This document shows positions 33,301-43,858 of a stretch of 64,000 nt of DNA, piece after piece. Location: contig NC_086374.1 in assembly GCF_036588685.1 (NCBI RefSeq), positions 31,860,886 through 31,924,885 of the forward strand, given 5' to 3'. The first letter of the stretch is position 1, and each line of letters opens with the position of its first letter. Position numbers and translations under genes: made by a program. The stretch comes from Mytilus trossulus. Lineage: Eukaryota > Mollusca > Bivalvia > Mytilida > Mytilidae. The notes beneath the pieces are model-generated. The model was not told the origin of the DNA and did no database searches. It saw only the letters and a program-made list of their open reading frames with translations.

Positions 33301-36300
33301 CCTATAAAAATAAACAGGAATATCTCAAGAAAATCCTTAACATCGTACTGTGAAAATTAAATGCAGTTCTATTTAATAAAGCAATGTCTAAAGCTTATTT
33401 TTACCTGCAAGACTTTAATGGTCTCTCCTCCTTTTCCAATAATGAGTCCCACCTTGTTACCAGGAATCAACATTTCTACAACAGTCTGCATGTCTCCATA
33501 CATTCCACCATTGCCACCTCCTCCGTTGCCACCACCACCACCACCGACTGGTCCTCCTCCCATTCCCATCTCCATACCATTACCACTCTGTCCTCTGGCA
33601 ATGATATCCTGCATCTGCTGCTTACAAGCACTGTTAAGGAAAATGAATTCATTCTTTTACTTTAACTGTACATGATTTTGTCAAAGATTCAAGTCCTCAA
33701 AATATGTGTATATATATATTCAATCGGAAAATTTTCTATACTACTGTCTAGTGTTATTTTGTATCTTTACCTGGATGAGCAATTGAACCAAAAATAAGAC
33801 CTGTGATATATTTCTATACCAGACGAAAACAGACATTTAATATCATAAAAATTAACTAACACTCTAGTGTGAAATGTATATCATAGTGACCAAAAATCTG
33901 CTAAACCGGCTGAGCTATGCAGATAATAATATTTACTTATATTATTAGAATGTTTTTGACAAATTGATATCAATACAAATACCACAAAAAAATTGGTATT
34001 CAACAAATAATAATGAATTCACAGTATGTCAGGTATTAACCTTATTTTCAATTCAGCTTCCTGTTGGTGATAAAATTACAAAAACAAAACCTTTGTACAT
34101 ACCCAATAGAAGCAGCACTCCCTGTTAGTTGGCATGGTCTATCTGGAAGTCCACCACTGTCTAAAATTGAAACCAACAAATTTCAGATTACAAACAATCT
34201 CATAAAAGACTAATTACTTAAGGTGATTCCATATTATTCCCCTGCAACACAGTTAAGGAATCAGATAGTCAGCACTAATTTTCATATATTCAACCAATAT
34301 ACTAGATATAAGAAAAAAAAGTTCATTTATATTGTAATGTCCATTAAACATCATCATTGTTATATCTTGGTTTTTCTACTTTACATTGATTGATGAGATC
34401 AATTGATATACAAAATCATTAAATGTAAGCACTTGTCACCTGGATAATAAATTTTATCAGTTGACTTGAAGCTTGTTTCTTTTGAGTGCACATTCTTTTG
34501 ACATCTTATTCTTGTCAAAATTAATGTAAAGCCAGGACAATCAGAGGTTTTACTGAATTGTTTAACTTTTGTCATGATGTTTGACATAGTATCTCATTTT
34601 AAATTAAAATAAATCTTACATTACATGCGACATTGTTTATTTTGATTCAAATTGACGCCAAGTGCAAAATAGGAATAAAAAATGACAATAAAGCAAATTT
34701 CAAATAAGCAGCAGGGGAGTGATAGAAGAAAACAACAACTCTATATTAACTTTCAATAAAAACACTAAATAATAATAAATGCCAAGATTGAGTCCTTTTA
34801 AATTGGTAGGTGTTTGTCAGTGAATAAAACAAACATAGAAACTCACCAGGAGCAATCTGTATTTTACACCCAGTCTCTGCCTGTAGTCTTGTTATCTGCT
34901 CTCCTCCTTTTCCTATTACTATAAGAAACAAAGAGTGCACACACTGAAATACCTCGCCAGCTAGCTGATAATCATTGAATCCGATGTTGAAAGATTAAAG
35001 GTCAAATTTCAAGAAGCTATGAAAATGTTGTATATGAAATCGACCAAAATGTCATATAAAGTATTACAGTTAAAAAAATATATTAGTTTTTGACTAACAG
35101 AAAATAGAACAGCAACAAATCTGAAAACATGTCGAATGAAACTTGGTATAAAATATGAAGAAGCTATGAATAATAGTTGCTGACTAAATGACGAACATTT
35201 CATATTATAGTTATAGGGAGAGAAAAATCTTTCTCCAAACAAAAACAATGAAAAAAACTTATTGAACTGTAAAATCTAACTTACTCAACCCAACCATCTT
35301 ATCTGGGACTCTAAATTCTTCTGTGACCACCATCCCTAATCCTGCATGTGGGCCGGGCTTCTGCAGAGCTGGATTGACTGCTGGGGGCGATGTGGGTCCT
35401 CCTTTTCCTAGCTGTTGGTTAATTCTTTGAGCTGCTTCTTTAGCAGCTTGAGCTGCTGAACTTCTACTAAAAAATTCAAATTGATATCTATTAGATAATT
35501 CTGTTTACAAACATAATCAAATGATAAAACTCCTTTTTTTTTTGGTGTGTAAAGATAATTCTGTAAAATTCCATACAAAATTATAACCACCCTGATGATA
35601 TCAGAAAAATTCAAATCCTTACATTAAGAGAACTAACTAGTCTAGATAATATTTAAAATCACTTCTTTCGCCTATTTTGCTTTGTAAATACTAACCAATA
35701 GTAAACTGTTTGGCCCTTAACAAAGAAAAGATCATGCCTTATTCCATTTACAGTATCATTTATGTCAGAACATTTAAAGTAGAATGGTTATTTTCATTGA
35801 TCATATTAATGCCTCTTTATCAAAATTATAATCAATATAATCGTACTACAGAAAGTAAACTGTATCGGATAATTTACGTAGTTGCACCTGCAATAATTGT
35901 CTTGATATTATATATTACTCATGACATACCTTTGTTGATCTTGGTTGGACTTGATCTGTCCTAATGCTGTGGAGAGAAACAAAAGGCAACTTTAAACCCC
36001 AACTATATCATTGTAACCAGAGAATTGTGCCTTCTTTAAAACCCCAATACATAAATACATGCAAGAAGGACTAGTTAGGACTGTTAATGTAAATGGTTTT
36101 TTTTCTTCATACAGATCTCTTACTTTCTTTCTCAACATTATCTAATAAAGGAAGTTGCTTGTAATTAATCAAAATTAATGAAAACAGATGTTTATTTACA
36201 GTGTAGCTATAAATGTGAATGTCCTCTCATATCTCAGTCTAAAAAAAAGTTAAAAAAAAGTTTTTTTATGTGTTTTTTATATGTTTTTAGGTACAATAAC

Positions 36301-39300
36301 GAATATTTTTTCCACTTTTAAATACCACTGAAAAGGCACATATGACTGATCTATTAAAAAATGTTGGGACACTTGTTTCCAGGAGTAGAGAAATTTGATT
36401 CCAAACAAAAACTGAACTGTAAACACACAATGACATCTTGCAGTAACACAAGTCCAAATATGTTTACAAGAAATATACATTTTCAATTGACTAATAGGTC
36501 CATAATCCAATTTTACAAAATAAAATAGTTCAGAGGCAACTTGGACTTGTGCTATATCTACAAGTAAAGCTAGCATTAATCTATAAGAAACACAAAGTTA
36601 GTTAGGTAATTCTACAAGGTACTGCATTTTCTATGTAATCATGAAGACTGCTTTCCCATTTAAACATATAGAGATGTCATGCATACATGTGAAAGTTTAG
36701 CACATAGTGGGGATTATTGTCCAATGTCCAAAAAAAAATTGCTATGCAGAGCGAACAAGCTTTTTTTTCTTAAATCCTGTTGATAAGACTGTAAATTTGT
36801 GTATATAATAATATGAACACTTAGTTGCCATTTCTCGAGGAAGTGGTAAACACACATTCTTTCCTCACTTTTGAGCAGAATACATAATGACAAAGAGAAA
36901 AAATGTAACCAGTTTAGATGACAATGCTCCTTATTCCAAGTTGAGTTACACTCTTCAGCAGGCTAAATAAATTCCTTATATTACCCAATTCATTCCCCAT
37001 AGATTTTGGAGACCATAGTTACGGTAAAAAACAAACCAAATAATATATTATATTTGAATAAATCATGTTTGAGAAGATAACTATTTAACATTCCTATTTT
37101 GTGTTTTATGCAAGTGCTCAATCCATCTTTGCTACTTGACAACATCATCAGTCATATTATTAAGATTCTAGTACTTAAATTTAATTTATTTTGCTTTGTG
37201 AATTTTAAAGAGCTTTTCAATACAAAACATGTAAAAGTTAAAACACAGAAGAAACAAAAGTAATGAAAAATCAATTGATAAAATAAGCATTATCCATCCT
37301 AACTATTAAAGAAATAAATAATTGTGCTCTCATGGATTCAAAATTCAACTTTATTGTAAAACATAATCAATTACCATTGAACCTAAAACATCAATACAGT
37401 ATTGATCAAGAGCTATATATAGCTATGAATAATTGAAGATGAGGCATTGTTAAGGACACAAAAAAGCCCATTTAATATTTTGGTTCATCAAGAATTAATA
37501 TTTATGGTGTTCAAAACATCCTTTTAATTATAACCAATCTGCATAAAGACATGATCCCACTTCCATGCTTCTGCTTTAATAATCTGAACTGATGGATAAT
37601 AATTCCTCTCTTGAATTTTTTAAGATGGGCATCATTCAAGATAATGCTCTGATTACAAGTGAAGCATGGAGACAAGGATCTGTATAATAATTTTTTAGAT
37701 TGAATAATATAGTGAACAACAAGTCCTATGTATATATACATGTACCTATCATACAAGTAGCAAACCAATGCAAAGTCATACATTTATAAAATATCAATAT
37801 ATTTGTCAAATGACCTGATGCTCTTTATATTATTAAGTAAAATGTAACATTAATAGTTTCTTTTAACAGGGTTCAAATTCTCAGTGCTCTGAAAAACATT
37901 TTTAATGTATGTATGTATAATCCACAACATTTCTAAATATCTCCTCCAGGATTCTCCTTCAGATTGTCAACACTGAAAATTGAAGCTCTGCATTACAAAA
38001 GAAATATCATTGTCGGATAGATTTACATATATAAATATCACATATAAAACACTTACCTTAAACATCCACATTAACAAGTGTACATGCATGAGGATTAATT
38101 TATGACATTGGAAAATAATTCATGATTATATATGCTAAGCTGTTTAAAATAGAATCAACTGTCTTTACATCCTTTTATCTCAAAACTATGAACTGGAACT
38201 GATTTCGACCTACATGTAGCAGAATGGATGTAGGAATTTGCCACTTTATACCAATGGTCAAAAAACTATCACACTAATGTGTGGTAATCAGTCTTTTTTT
38301 TTAACTTGTCAAAATAAACTTGTGTGTTGAGTTAATTACATTTTCAAAACAGCAAGTTTTAAATATGTTAAGAAAAAAATGTACAAATCTATTAACAATA
38401 CTGGTACATTAAGAACTTATTATTCTTCACCCCCATTTTTTTTTTAATTAAATGCATAATTCTAAAAGCATGCCATCATCTGCTTTAATCAACTGCTTCA
38501 ATGACAATGGGGACTATGTACTATAATACAAATGACTTGTTTAGTATCATCAGAATCTTATGACTGCCAAGTAAACCTTTACTTCTCCAATATCAAAAAG
38601 CTTCTATATACACCTATAAATACTTAAAATAAAAAGATCTGCGAGATCTTGCTTGTCAATGGTCACAAGTATTTAATCTGAATTTTTTACTTAAAATCTG
38701 GACTAAAGTTAAACCCTGCTTTGAAATTTTTTATGAAAAATCTGAATAGATAGTTTTAATAGGTTTTTGATATTGAAATGGGTTTGAAAAACCTAAAGAA
38801 TGTTATAAAAAAAAAGGTAATAAATGCCTCTGCATCTAAACAGAACTATTAAGCAACCTCTGCTTGCTTTACTTAAATGTTACATGTAAAATTATACTAA
38901 GTAAAAAATAAAGCAGACTTTCCAAATATGGTTTACTTACTACAAATTAACCCCCAATACCATTTCCTTTCAGTATATATACATATTTTGTTTACTACTA
39001 TATCCTCAGATTCATTTCAGGAGATAAAAGGATGCAATACAAATCCGTTATATAAACCAAAACACAAAAAAAATAGCAAAGTTTCTAAACAATTTAAAGA
39101 AATGTTAATTGAAAAACATTGGACATTTGTTCCGAACCAGGATGTGCAGTGAAAGATGTGTTTTTACAAATATCACACATACGATCATTAATATCAGGAG
39201 TAGTCTTCTTGAATTCAGGTTCACCTGTAACGAAAACAAATGCAACATGTGTATCCCTACCAAAGTGAATTCACTTAGAGGCACACTGTCAATAAATATG

Positions 39301-40769
39301 ATGAAATCCTTTTTTTGTAATCTTAAATTTTGTAAAAATGGAAGTTTAAAAAGAAACAGCATACCTCTTTTTGTGATTTTTTTCCCGTTATGCTTTTCTA
39401 TGTTCCTGTTTAAGACAATGTACCTTTAAATGATATAACAGCTAAATCCTATCAATTCACATTCAATATTGACAATATCATTTAACAAATATAATAAAAA
39501 CTTTTATTCTAGTACCTTGCCCGTCTGATTCAAATGAACGTTTCAATGGCCCTGTATCACCACCACCTTGTCCCGGCTGGTTTATCTTAGCAGCAATCTG
39601 AAAGAGGGTAAATGTAGTGTAATTTCAGGGGACTTCTCAAGCAACACTTTTTCTAGTGTTTAAAAGAAAGGTAAATTATTAAATTGCGTTTAAAAATCAT
39701 ATGAAAACATATTTTAACTAAAAATTAACAAAGCAAACTTGTTAACATAACCTGCAGTTCAGCAGTTGTTTGTTTATGTGGTTTACAAGCATATCTATAT
39801 TTTATATAGATGAGATTGTTGGTTTTGCTGTTTGAATGGTTTTACAAATGTCATTCTTTGGGCTCTTTACAACTTGCTGTATTGGTGCGAGCCATGTTTC
39901 TGTGTTGAAGGCTGTACTATGAACTATGATAAAGATCGGAAACTTTTAATGCATTGAGACTTGGATCGAGAGTTGTCTCATTGGCACTGATACCACATCT
40001 TCTTCCTATAGATCTTTACAGAACAAATATACCCAAATTGATGTAGAGATGTAGTTGAATCAAGTGTTGGTAAAAATGACAAATCTCAAACATCTTTATT
40101 ATCTCTAAGAGCAAAACGGTCCAGCAACGGTGTACCATGAAAATACCAAGTAAAACAGAGACAAGTCAATTCAAATTTGACCCTAACATTATTGCATCAG
40201 GAAAATTTGGTAAAAAGTTTTATTCATATCCAATAAAATATCAATAAACAAATTTTTTTAAATATAAAATAAACAATAGCATTTTCGAGTTGAAACTATC
40301 TGACCCTCACAGAACACTGCTAACATTGAATATCTTTAAATTAAACGCTTCTATTCAGCTTTCGCTTTTATTTTCCCAGGAAGCCGGTGGAAAATCCAGG
40401 AATTCAGTGTGAAACAATGGACTTTTTAGGTAAACGTAATGAAGGTGAAAAGCTTAAGTCTATGAGATTTGTAGGTATTCGGATATACTATAGCAAGATG
40501 TACTATTGTTCAGTGGCAACAACGTTTGTAAAGCATCGTGGGAAACTAACGCACGAGGTTTGCAAAGCGTGGGGGGAAATAAACGCACGCGGTCAGGAAT
40601 AGCGAACCAAACGATCGTCTGAACAAAGCTGTGGTCTAATATTAACCTGCAAACTAGATGAAAACTGAAATTAAAGTGTTTGTTTTATTTATACCTGTCG
40701 GGCACGGGCTACAGCGTCAGCAAAAGCAGCTTTTTGTGCATCAAATTGACCAGGGCCTCCCGCATCCAT
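20703..40769 (-). CDS. FUBP: FUBP/KHSRP-family protein with four KH domains (19 coding exons)
   Basis: Far-upstream-element/KH-type splicing regulatory protein: binds single-stranded DNA and AU- or U-rich RNA, acting in transcription, splicing and mRNA decay. My exon model (minus): 40769-40695, 39597-39516, 35966-35930, 35466-35285, 34918-34847, 34160-34103, 33630-33405, 32987-32889, 32252-32205, 27503-27450, 26903-26801, 26195-26098, 25495-25285, 24824-24661, 24333-24194, 23872-23822, 22658-22471, 21528-21364, 20863-20703. They sum to 2214 nt (737 residues plus stop), every junction is in phase, and all introns are GT-AG. The N-terminal helix FADAVARARQIAAKI matches the FUBP N-box, which binds PUF60/FIR in the vertebrate proteins. 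KH GXXG loops are GKGG 128-131, GKGG 234-237, GKNG 324-327 and GKGG 447-450, all intact. An RGG-like Gly-rich linker lies between KH3 and KH4. The C-terminus is Gly/Pro/Gln-rich with two Tyr motifs (AWAAYYAQFY, DYSQAWAEYYRQQ). Invertebrates usually have one such gene, so FUBP1 versus KHSRP cannot be assigned. Confidence 0.96.
22219..22344. repeat. 62-bp tandem duplication (2 copies) in an intron
   Basis: Two adjacent copies of CTATCATACTTCTT(A/G)ACAAG...GGGCATAGACATTG, nearly identical, plus the start of a third. Confidence 0.9.
24661..25495 (-). CDS. FUBP: FUBP-type gene exons 13-14: RGG-like linker and KH4
   Basis: Exon 13 (25495-25285) encodes a linker of about 50 residues rich in Gly with repeated RGG/GRG, then FFPVPADKCGLVIGK. 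Exon 14 (24824-24661) completes KH4 (GGETIRQINQQSGAHVELQ, KVFVVRGNPQQVQQAV). Confidence 0.95.
26098..27503 (-). CDS. FUBP: FUBP-type gene exons 10-12: KH3
   Basis: Exon 10 (27503-27450) encodes a short Gly-rich linker (SMGGGYGNFGGQ). Exon 11 (26903-26801) encodes IQVPRSAVGIVIGKNGDMI plus the next strand. Exon 12 (26195-26098) encodes DDGRTDNRVCTISG and the final helix. The GKNG loop is intact. Confidence 0.94.
27694..27833 (-). ncRNA. H/ACA snoRNA copy 1
   Basis: 140-nt element in the sense orientation of the host gene. 5' hairpin: lower stem GCACAT/ATGTGC, pocket strands AATTAGA and GTCGTC, upper stem GCCCAT/ATGGGT. H box is ACATTA (ANANNA). 3' hairpin: lower stem TGTAAG/CTTACA, upper stem AAC.CCAT/ATGG.GTT, pocket strands TCGC and GATAGTAGA. 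The 3' terminus is ACAACA. From the base of the upper stem to the final ACA is 16 nt, which fits the H/ACA rule. The 3' pocket is complementary to LSU rRNA around UCUACUAUC-U-A-GCGA. Confidence 0.85.
27834..28294 (-). repeat. Spacer block duplicated at 31419-31849
   Basis: The spacer between snoRNA copies 1 and 2 is nearly identical to the spacer between copies 6 and 7, apart from a short internal repeat (AATCTTACAAGTTTGAAAAT region doubled at 28070-28130). This points to duplication of a unit of about 600 bp. Confidence 0.9.
28295..28434 (-). ncRNA. H/ACA snoRNA copy 2
   Basis: Same element with H box ACATCA, the 3' pocket TCGC / GATAGTAGA intact, and terminus ACAACA. Sequence identity with copy 1 stops sharply at both ends of the 140-nt unit on the 3' side, while 5' flank similarity depends on the duplicated spacer. 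Confidence 0.85.
28936..29075 (-). ncRNA. H/ACA snoRNA copy 3 (variant 3' pocket)
   Basis: As copy 2 (H box ACATCA), but the left strand of the 3' pocket reads TTGT instead of TCGC. Both changes are C to T and still allow G.U pairing with the GCGA target. A loop-proximal T to C change (GGCCAC on plus) is also present. Confidence 0.82.
29669..29925 (+). repeat. Dispersed repeat (GTGTCCATAGTACAC family), copy 2
   Basis: Runs from AAGAAAGTGTCCATAGTACA to CCAGAAAACATAATGCCC. Its insertion explains the longer spacer (981 bases against about 430-500) between snoRNA copies 3 and 4. Confidence 0.85.
30057..30196 (-). ncRNA. H/ACA snoRNA copy 4 (variant, weaker upper stem)
   Basis: Shares the TTGT pocket variant of copy 3. 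One further change (ATGTGG for ATGGGG on minus) adds a mismatch to the upper stem of the 3' hairpin, so this copy may fold less well. The boxes are intact. Confidence 0.75.
30693..30832 (-). ncRNA. H/ACA snoRNA copy 5
   Basis: TCGC/GATAGTAGA pocket and H box ACATCA. A single change (GTATTCATT for GTATACATT on minus) lies in the apical part of the 3' hairpin. Confidence 0.83.
31182..31203 (+). other. G-rich tract, G-quadruplex candidate
   Basis: GGGGTGGGTGGGGGGAGGGGG: four G-runs of three or more with single-base loops, inside the snoRNA-bearing intron on the non-transcribed strand. Confidence 0.6.
31279..31418 (-). ncRNA. H/ACA snoRNA copy 6
   Basis: Same as copy 1 (H box ACATTA) except for one loop change in the 5' hairpin. 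Its downstream spacer is nearly identical to that after copy 1, showing a recent block duplication. Confidence 0.85.
31419..31849 (-). repeat. Spacer block duplicated from/to 27834-28294
   Basis: Partner of the block at 27834-28294. The other spacers share shorter stretches, such as CCACAAGAGTTAATGACAAG before copies 2, 4 and 7. Confidence 0.9.
31850..31989 (-). ncRNA. H/ACA snoRNA copy 7
   Basis: Same as copy 1 in all boxes and pockets (H box ACATTA). It is the copy nearest the 5' splice site of the host intron, about 215 bases from exon 9. Confidence 0.85.
32205..33630 (-). CDS. FUBP: FUBP-type gene exons 7-9: Gly-rich linker and KH2
   Basis: Exon 7 (33630-33405) encodes a helix ending (ACKQQMQDIIARGQ), a Met/Gly-rich linker and the KH2 start through GLIIGKGGETIKVLQ. 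Exon 8 (32987-32889) gives ERAGVKMVMIQDSN and EKPLRITGD. Exon 9 (32252-32205) encodes the last KH2 helix (RAKEMVMDLLAEKEME). Confidence 0.94.
34103..35466 (-). CDS. FUBP: FUBP-type gene exons 4-6: KH1
   Basis: Exon 4 (35466-35285) encodes an Ala/Gln-rich helix, a Pro-rich linker and the first KH1 strand (EEFRVPDKMVGL). Exon 5 (34918-34847) encodes the IIGKGGEQITRLQAETGCK core. Exon 6 (34160-34103) encodes DSGGLPDRPCQLTG, the third strand. Exon 4 begins at a TAGTAG tandem acceptor, so it may start at 35466 or 35463, changing the protein by one Ser. Confidence 0.93.
35967..39515 (-). other. FUBP-type gene intron 2 (largest repeat-poor intron)
   Basis: About 3.5 kb, AT-rich, with no repeated element or RNA gene I could recognise. 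Confidence 0.5.
39803..40012 (+). repeat. Dispersed repeat (TTTGAATGGTTTTAC...GTTGTCTCATTGGCAC family), copy 1
   Basis: Shares TTTGAATGGTTTTAC, GTGTTGAAGGCTGTACT and GAGAGTTGTCTCATTGGCAC with 43712-43858, with 53086-53155 and with the target of the MITE at 46116. Lies in intron 1. Confidence 0.85.
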
Positions 40770-40783
40770 CTCCCGATACAACA

Positions 40784-40900
40784 AAAATGGCGGAAGAGAA
40801 ATTTGCAATGAATAACTTCTGGTTTTCTGATTGGATAAAAATAGGTGAACCCCCTCTGAACATGTGCGCATTTCAACAATGACGCATTTATAAAAGAGGC
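40784..40900 (-). promoter_or_regulatory. FUBP: Promoter of the FUBP-type gene
   Basis: Upstream of the ATG (40769), the minus strand carries CCGCCATTTTT (40784-40793, a YY1-type element as found near start sites of housekeeping genes), a CCAAT box (40830-40834), a TGCGTCA CRE-like half site near 40880, and a TATA-like TTTATAAA near 40890. The exact start site is not determined. Confidence 0.55.
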
Positions 40901-41401
40901 TCCGAAGGGTAGATACTGTTAGTCGATTCTTAGTCAGGCAGCCAAGGCGTAAACATATATATATATTAATTTCTATGATATAATCTAGAGTCAGACGGAT
41001 ATCTGTATGTCACAAACAAACTGGCTATATTTGAGACTAAAAAGTCGCAACTGTAAAACAGAATGATAAATAATTCAAATAATTCAAATGTTATCCAATC
41101 TTAGGTCAACAAGTGGCAATCAAAGCGCTGAAGAACTGAGGTATTGTTCCAAGAAAATATGTAAGCACGTACTTGAAGTATGTGCACACAATTTTGGAAA
41201 GAATTTAAACGCATAAAATGGTACATACTTCTGACCAAAAATCAACTTGACAGCCACATTTGTGAGCAAGTTAACTGATACCAAACCGTAGAAATATATC
41301 ATCAAATGACCTATAATCTTCGAATATATACGTACAGTATATGCCATTTTTTTTTAGATAATTACATGCTGTGACAATAAAAACACAAGCAAGGCAAGCT
41401 A

Positions 41402-41434
<33 letters not shown>

Positions 41435-42092
41435 AAAAGCTTAATTATGACATGCCCTAAATGTGCATGATAAACTAGCCTGGCTACATTTAGAAATGCG
41501 ATTAAATTCGCGGTATACTATAGGAATATATGGTCACGCTGCCTGATCAAGTTGTGGACTCATCAGTTTGACATCAGGGAAAATAAAAAGGTGAAAAGCA
41601 TACAGAAAAGAGAAGCACATTTTTTCCAGCCTTAGAAACAGGATGTGTAATAAATAGCATCACGGCAATATTGGAGGATCCAGGGGGTGGGGGTCCGGGG
41701 GTTGGAACCGCCTGGGGGGGGGGAGATCAATGCATTTGAGTAGGGACATATTGTTGGACCCCCTTTTGTCCTTGGTTGGGACCACCCCTCTTTTCAAGCT
41801 GGAACTGTCACCTCTCAAGGCATTATAGCGTATCTATGTCATAACATGTAAATTATTGCATCATAATTCTATGACTCTAAAACTGCAGCTTTTGTAGAAT
41901 AGGGCAATGTGTTCGTAATTGCATTTTCGAATAAATAGAAAGACATGTTGAAGAAAGATTTCCGCGCTGTAATAGCGCTTGATACCATTTTGATTTTTTA
42001 AGGACATATGCAAAATTAGTGATGTATCTTGATTATTCAGAATATATGATATATAAATTTAAATTTTTTTGTAAATTCCGTTAAAGGAAATA
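40901..42092. other. Intergenic between the FUBP-type promoter and the hammerhead repeat
   Basis: It holds a run of about 27 T (41403-41429) and a G-rich tract. No gene is supported. Confidence 0.5.
41683..41723 (+). other. G-quadruplex candidate
   Basis: Four G-runs (5, 5, 5 and 10 G) separated by T, TCC and a 12-base loop. Confidence 0.65.
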
Positions 42093-42402
42093 AGACGAGA
42101 CGCGCGTCTGGGGTACTAAATTATAATCCTGGTACCTGGGTCGATGCCACTGCTGGTGGACGTTTCGTCCCCGAGGGTATCACCAGCCCAGTAGTCAACA
42201 CTTCGGTGTTGACATGAATATCAATAATGTGGTCATTTTTATAAATTTCTAGTTAACAAAACATTGAATTTATAGAAAAACTAAGGATTTTCTTATCCCA
42301 GGAATAGATTACCTTAGCAGTATTTGGCACAACTTTTTGGAATTTTGGATCCTCAATGCTCTTCAACTTTGTACTTGTTTGGCTTTATAAATATTTTGAT
42401 AT

Positions 42403-42450
42403 GAGCGTCACTGATGAGTCTTATGTAGACGAAACGCACGTCTGGCGTAC
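42403..42450 (+). ncRNA. Type I hammerhead ribozyme (monomer 1)
   Basis: Core CTGATGA, stem II GTC/GAC with loop TTATGTA, GAAAC, loop GCAC, cleavage triplet GTC. Stem I pairs GCGTCA with TGGCGT. Predicted cleavage is between 42442 and 42443. Stem III is only two base pairs, as in the small hammerheads of metazoan retroelements, which may act as dimers. Confidence 0.82.
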
Positions 42451-42761
42451 TAAATTATAATCCTGATACCTTTGATAACTATTAACACCACTGGGTCGAT
42501 GCCACTGCTGGTGGACGTTTCGTCCCGAGGGTATTACCAGCCCAGTAGTCAACACTTCGGTGTTGACATGAATATTAATAATGTGGTCATTTTTTTTTTA
42601 TAATTTTCCAGTTAACAAAACATTGAATTTTTAGAAAAACTAAGGATTTTCTTATCCCAGGCATAGATTACCTTAGCAATATTTGGCACAACTTTTTGGA
42701 ATTTTGGATCCTCAATGCTCCTCAACTTTGTACTTGTTTGGCTTTATGAATATTTTGATAT

Positions 42762-42809
42762 GAGCGTCACTGATGAGTCTTATGTAGATGAAACACGCGT
42801 CTGGCGTAC
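42762..42809 (+). ncRNA. Type I hammerhead ribozyme (monomer 2)
   Basis: Same plan. Stem II is GTC/GAT (one G.U pair); core CTGATGA and GAAA intact; cleavage triplet GTC. Predicted cleavage is between 42801 and 42802. The stem III region reads CACGCG rather than CGCACG, so its pairing may shift by a base. Confidence 0.72.
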
Positions 42810-43380
42810 TAAATTATAATCCTGGTACCTTTGATAACTAATTACGATTAAAAATAGCTTTTAAGTTGATAATTCCACATCTTTTGAATCGCGTAGAAAT
42901 CGCGTAGAAATCGTTAAGCCGTTTGCGCGCAAAACTCACTTTTGTGACCATACAAGCTCCAAATGGGTATATATATGACATATATATAATCATGGTCCCT
43001 ATCTCCCACCCTATCGCCTTTTAATAACGATCAAGTAAACAGTTTCACAACAACAAAACATTACGACTAAAGTGGTTGTGAAACTGCATGATCACAGGAC
43101 AATGCATCTGTATGGAAGCAGTTTTAAACTGAGTTCTACTGTGTGTATACCGTGTGTTTCGTTATTCGTGACATCGGCTAGAGGTATAAGAAGAGGGTTG
43201 AGCCGATATCTCAAAAAAATGTTTAAGTTGCCCCGTCGCATTGTTGCGCCAGTTTCAAGTCTGGAGCCTAATGCTTTTGTAAGTCTTGTATGTTTTTTTT
43301 TCTAATTTTAGTTAAGTAATATGTTTTGGAGTTTAGTGTGGCGTCCATTTTTTACTGGACTAGTATATACATTTTTATTT

Positions 43381-43505
43381 AGGGGCCAGCGGATGCCCAA
43401 CTCCGGGTGTCTCGCTGCTTTAAAAACCCATTGATGGCCTTCGGTTGTTATCTGCTCTTTGGTAGGGTTATTGTCTCTTTGACATATTCCACATTTCCAT
43501 TCTGA
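43381..43505 (+). repeat. Dispersed repeat (GGGGCCAGC...GTTATTGTCTCTTTGACA family)
   Basis: Ends with GTTATTGTCTCTTTGACATA and CCACATTTCCATTCT. An inverted fragment lies at 58917-58975 (GGAATTTGTCAAAGAGACAA). Confidence 0.75.
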
Positions 43506-43711
43506 ATTTTACGGGATCACGTGTCATATCATATACATCATATAACATCACATTTCACAATTTACATACATTTGGCGAGCATGCATTTTGTATAGCTACG
43601 GCCCTCTTTAAGTAACTGAAACTGACATACATGTATTATACATGTCACTTATAACATTATCAACATTTAAAAATCTAGACGGAAGTTCAGTAGCGTTTCT
43701 CGTTTTTTATA

Positions 43712-43858
43712 TATAGATTAGACCGTTGATTTTCCGTTTGAATGGTTTTGCACTTGTTATTTTTTGGGGCATTTTATAGCATGTTATTCGATGTGAACCA
43801 AGGCTCGAGACAGAGAGTTGTTTCATCGGCACTCATACCACATCTTCTTATAATTAAT
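43712..43858 (+). repeat. Dispersed repeat (TTTGAATGGTTTTAC family), copy 2
   Basis: Shares TTTGAATGGTTTTGCACTTG, CCAAGGCTCGAG and ACTCATACCACATCTTCTTA with the copy in FUBP intron 1. Confidence 0.8.

Larger units (their letters stand above)
42093..42846 (+). repeat. Tandem hammerhead-ribozyme repeat (retrozyme-like)
   Basis: A truncated ribozyme end (42093-42108) is followed by two head-to-tail monomers, each ending in a full hammerhead. Predicted self-cleavage sites delimit 334 nt (42109-42442) and 359 nt (42443-42801). Each monomer also carries GGACGTTTCGTCC, CCACTGCTGGTGG and GTCAACACTTCGGTGTTGAC hairpins. It has no ORF. Related single units are at 61895-62162 and 63655-63975. Tandem monomers with hammerheads are the hallmark of retrozymes, whose RNAs circularise. 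Confidence 0.85.

Noticed and set aside
40387-40602. 71-codon plus ORF in FUBP intron 1
   Set aside because: No homology recognised and no splice or promoter context; probably chance.
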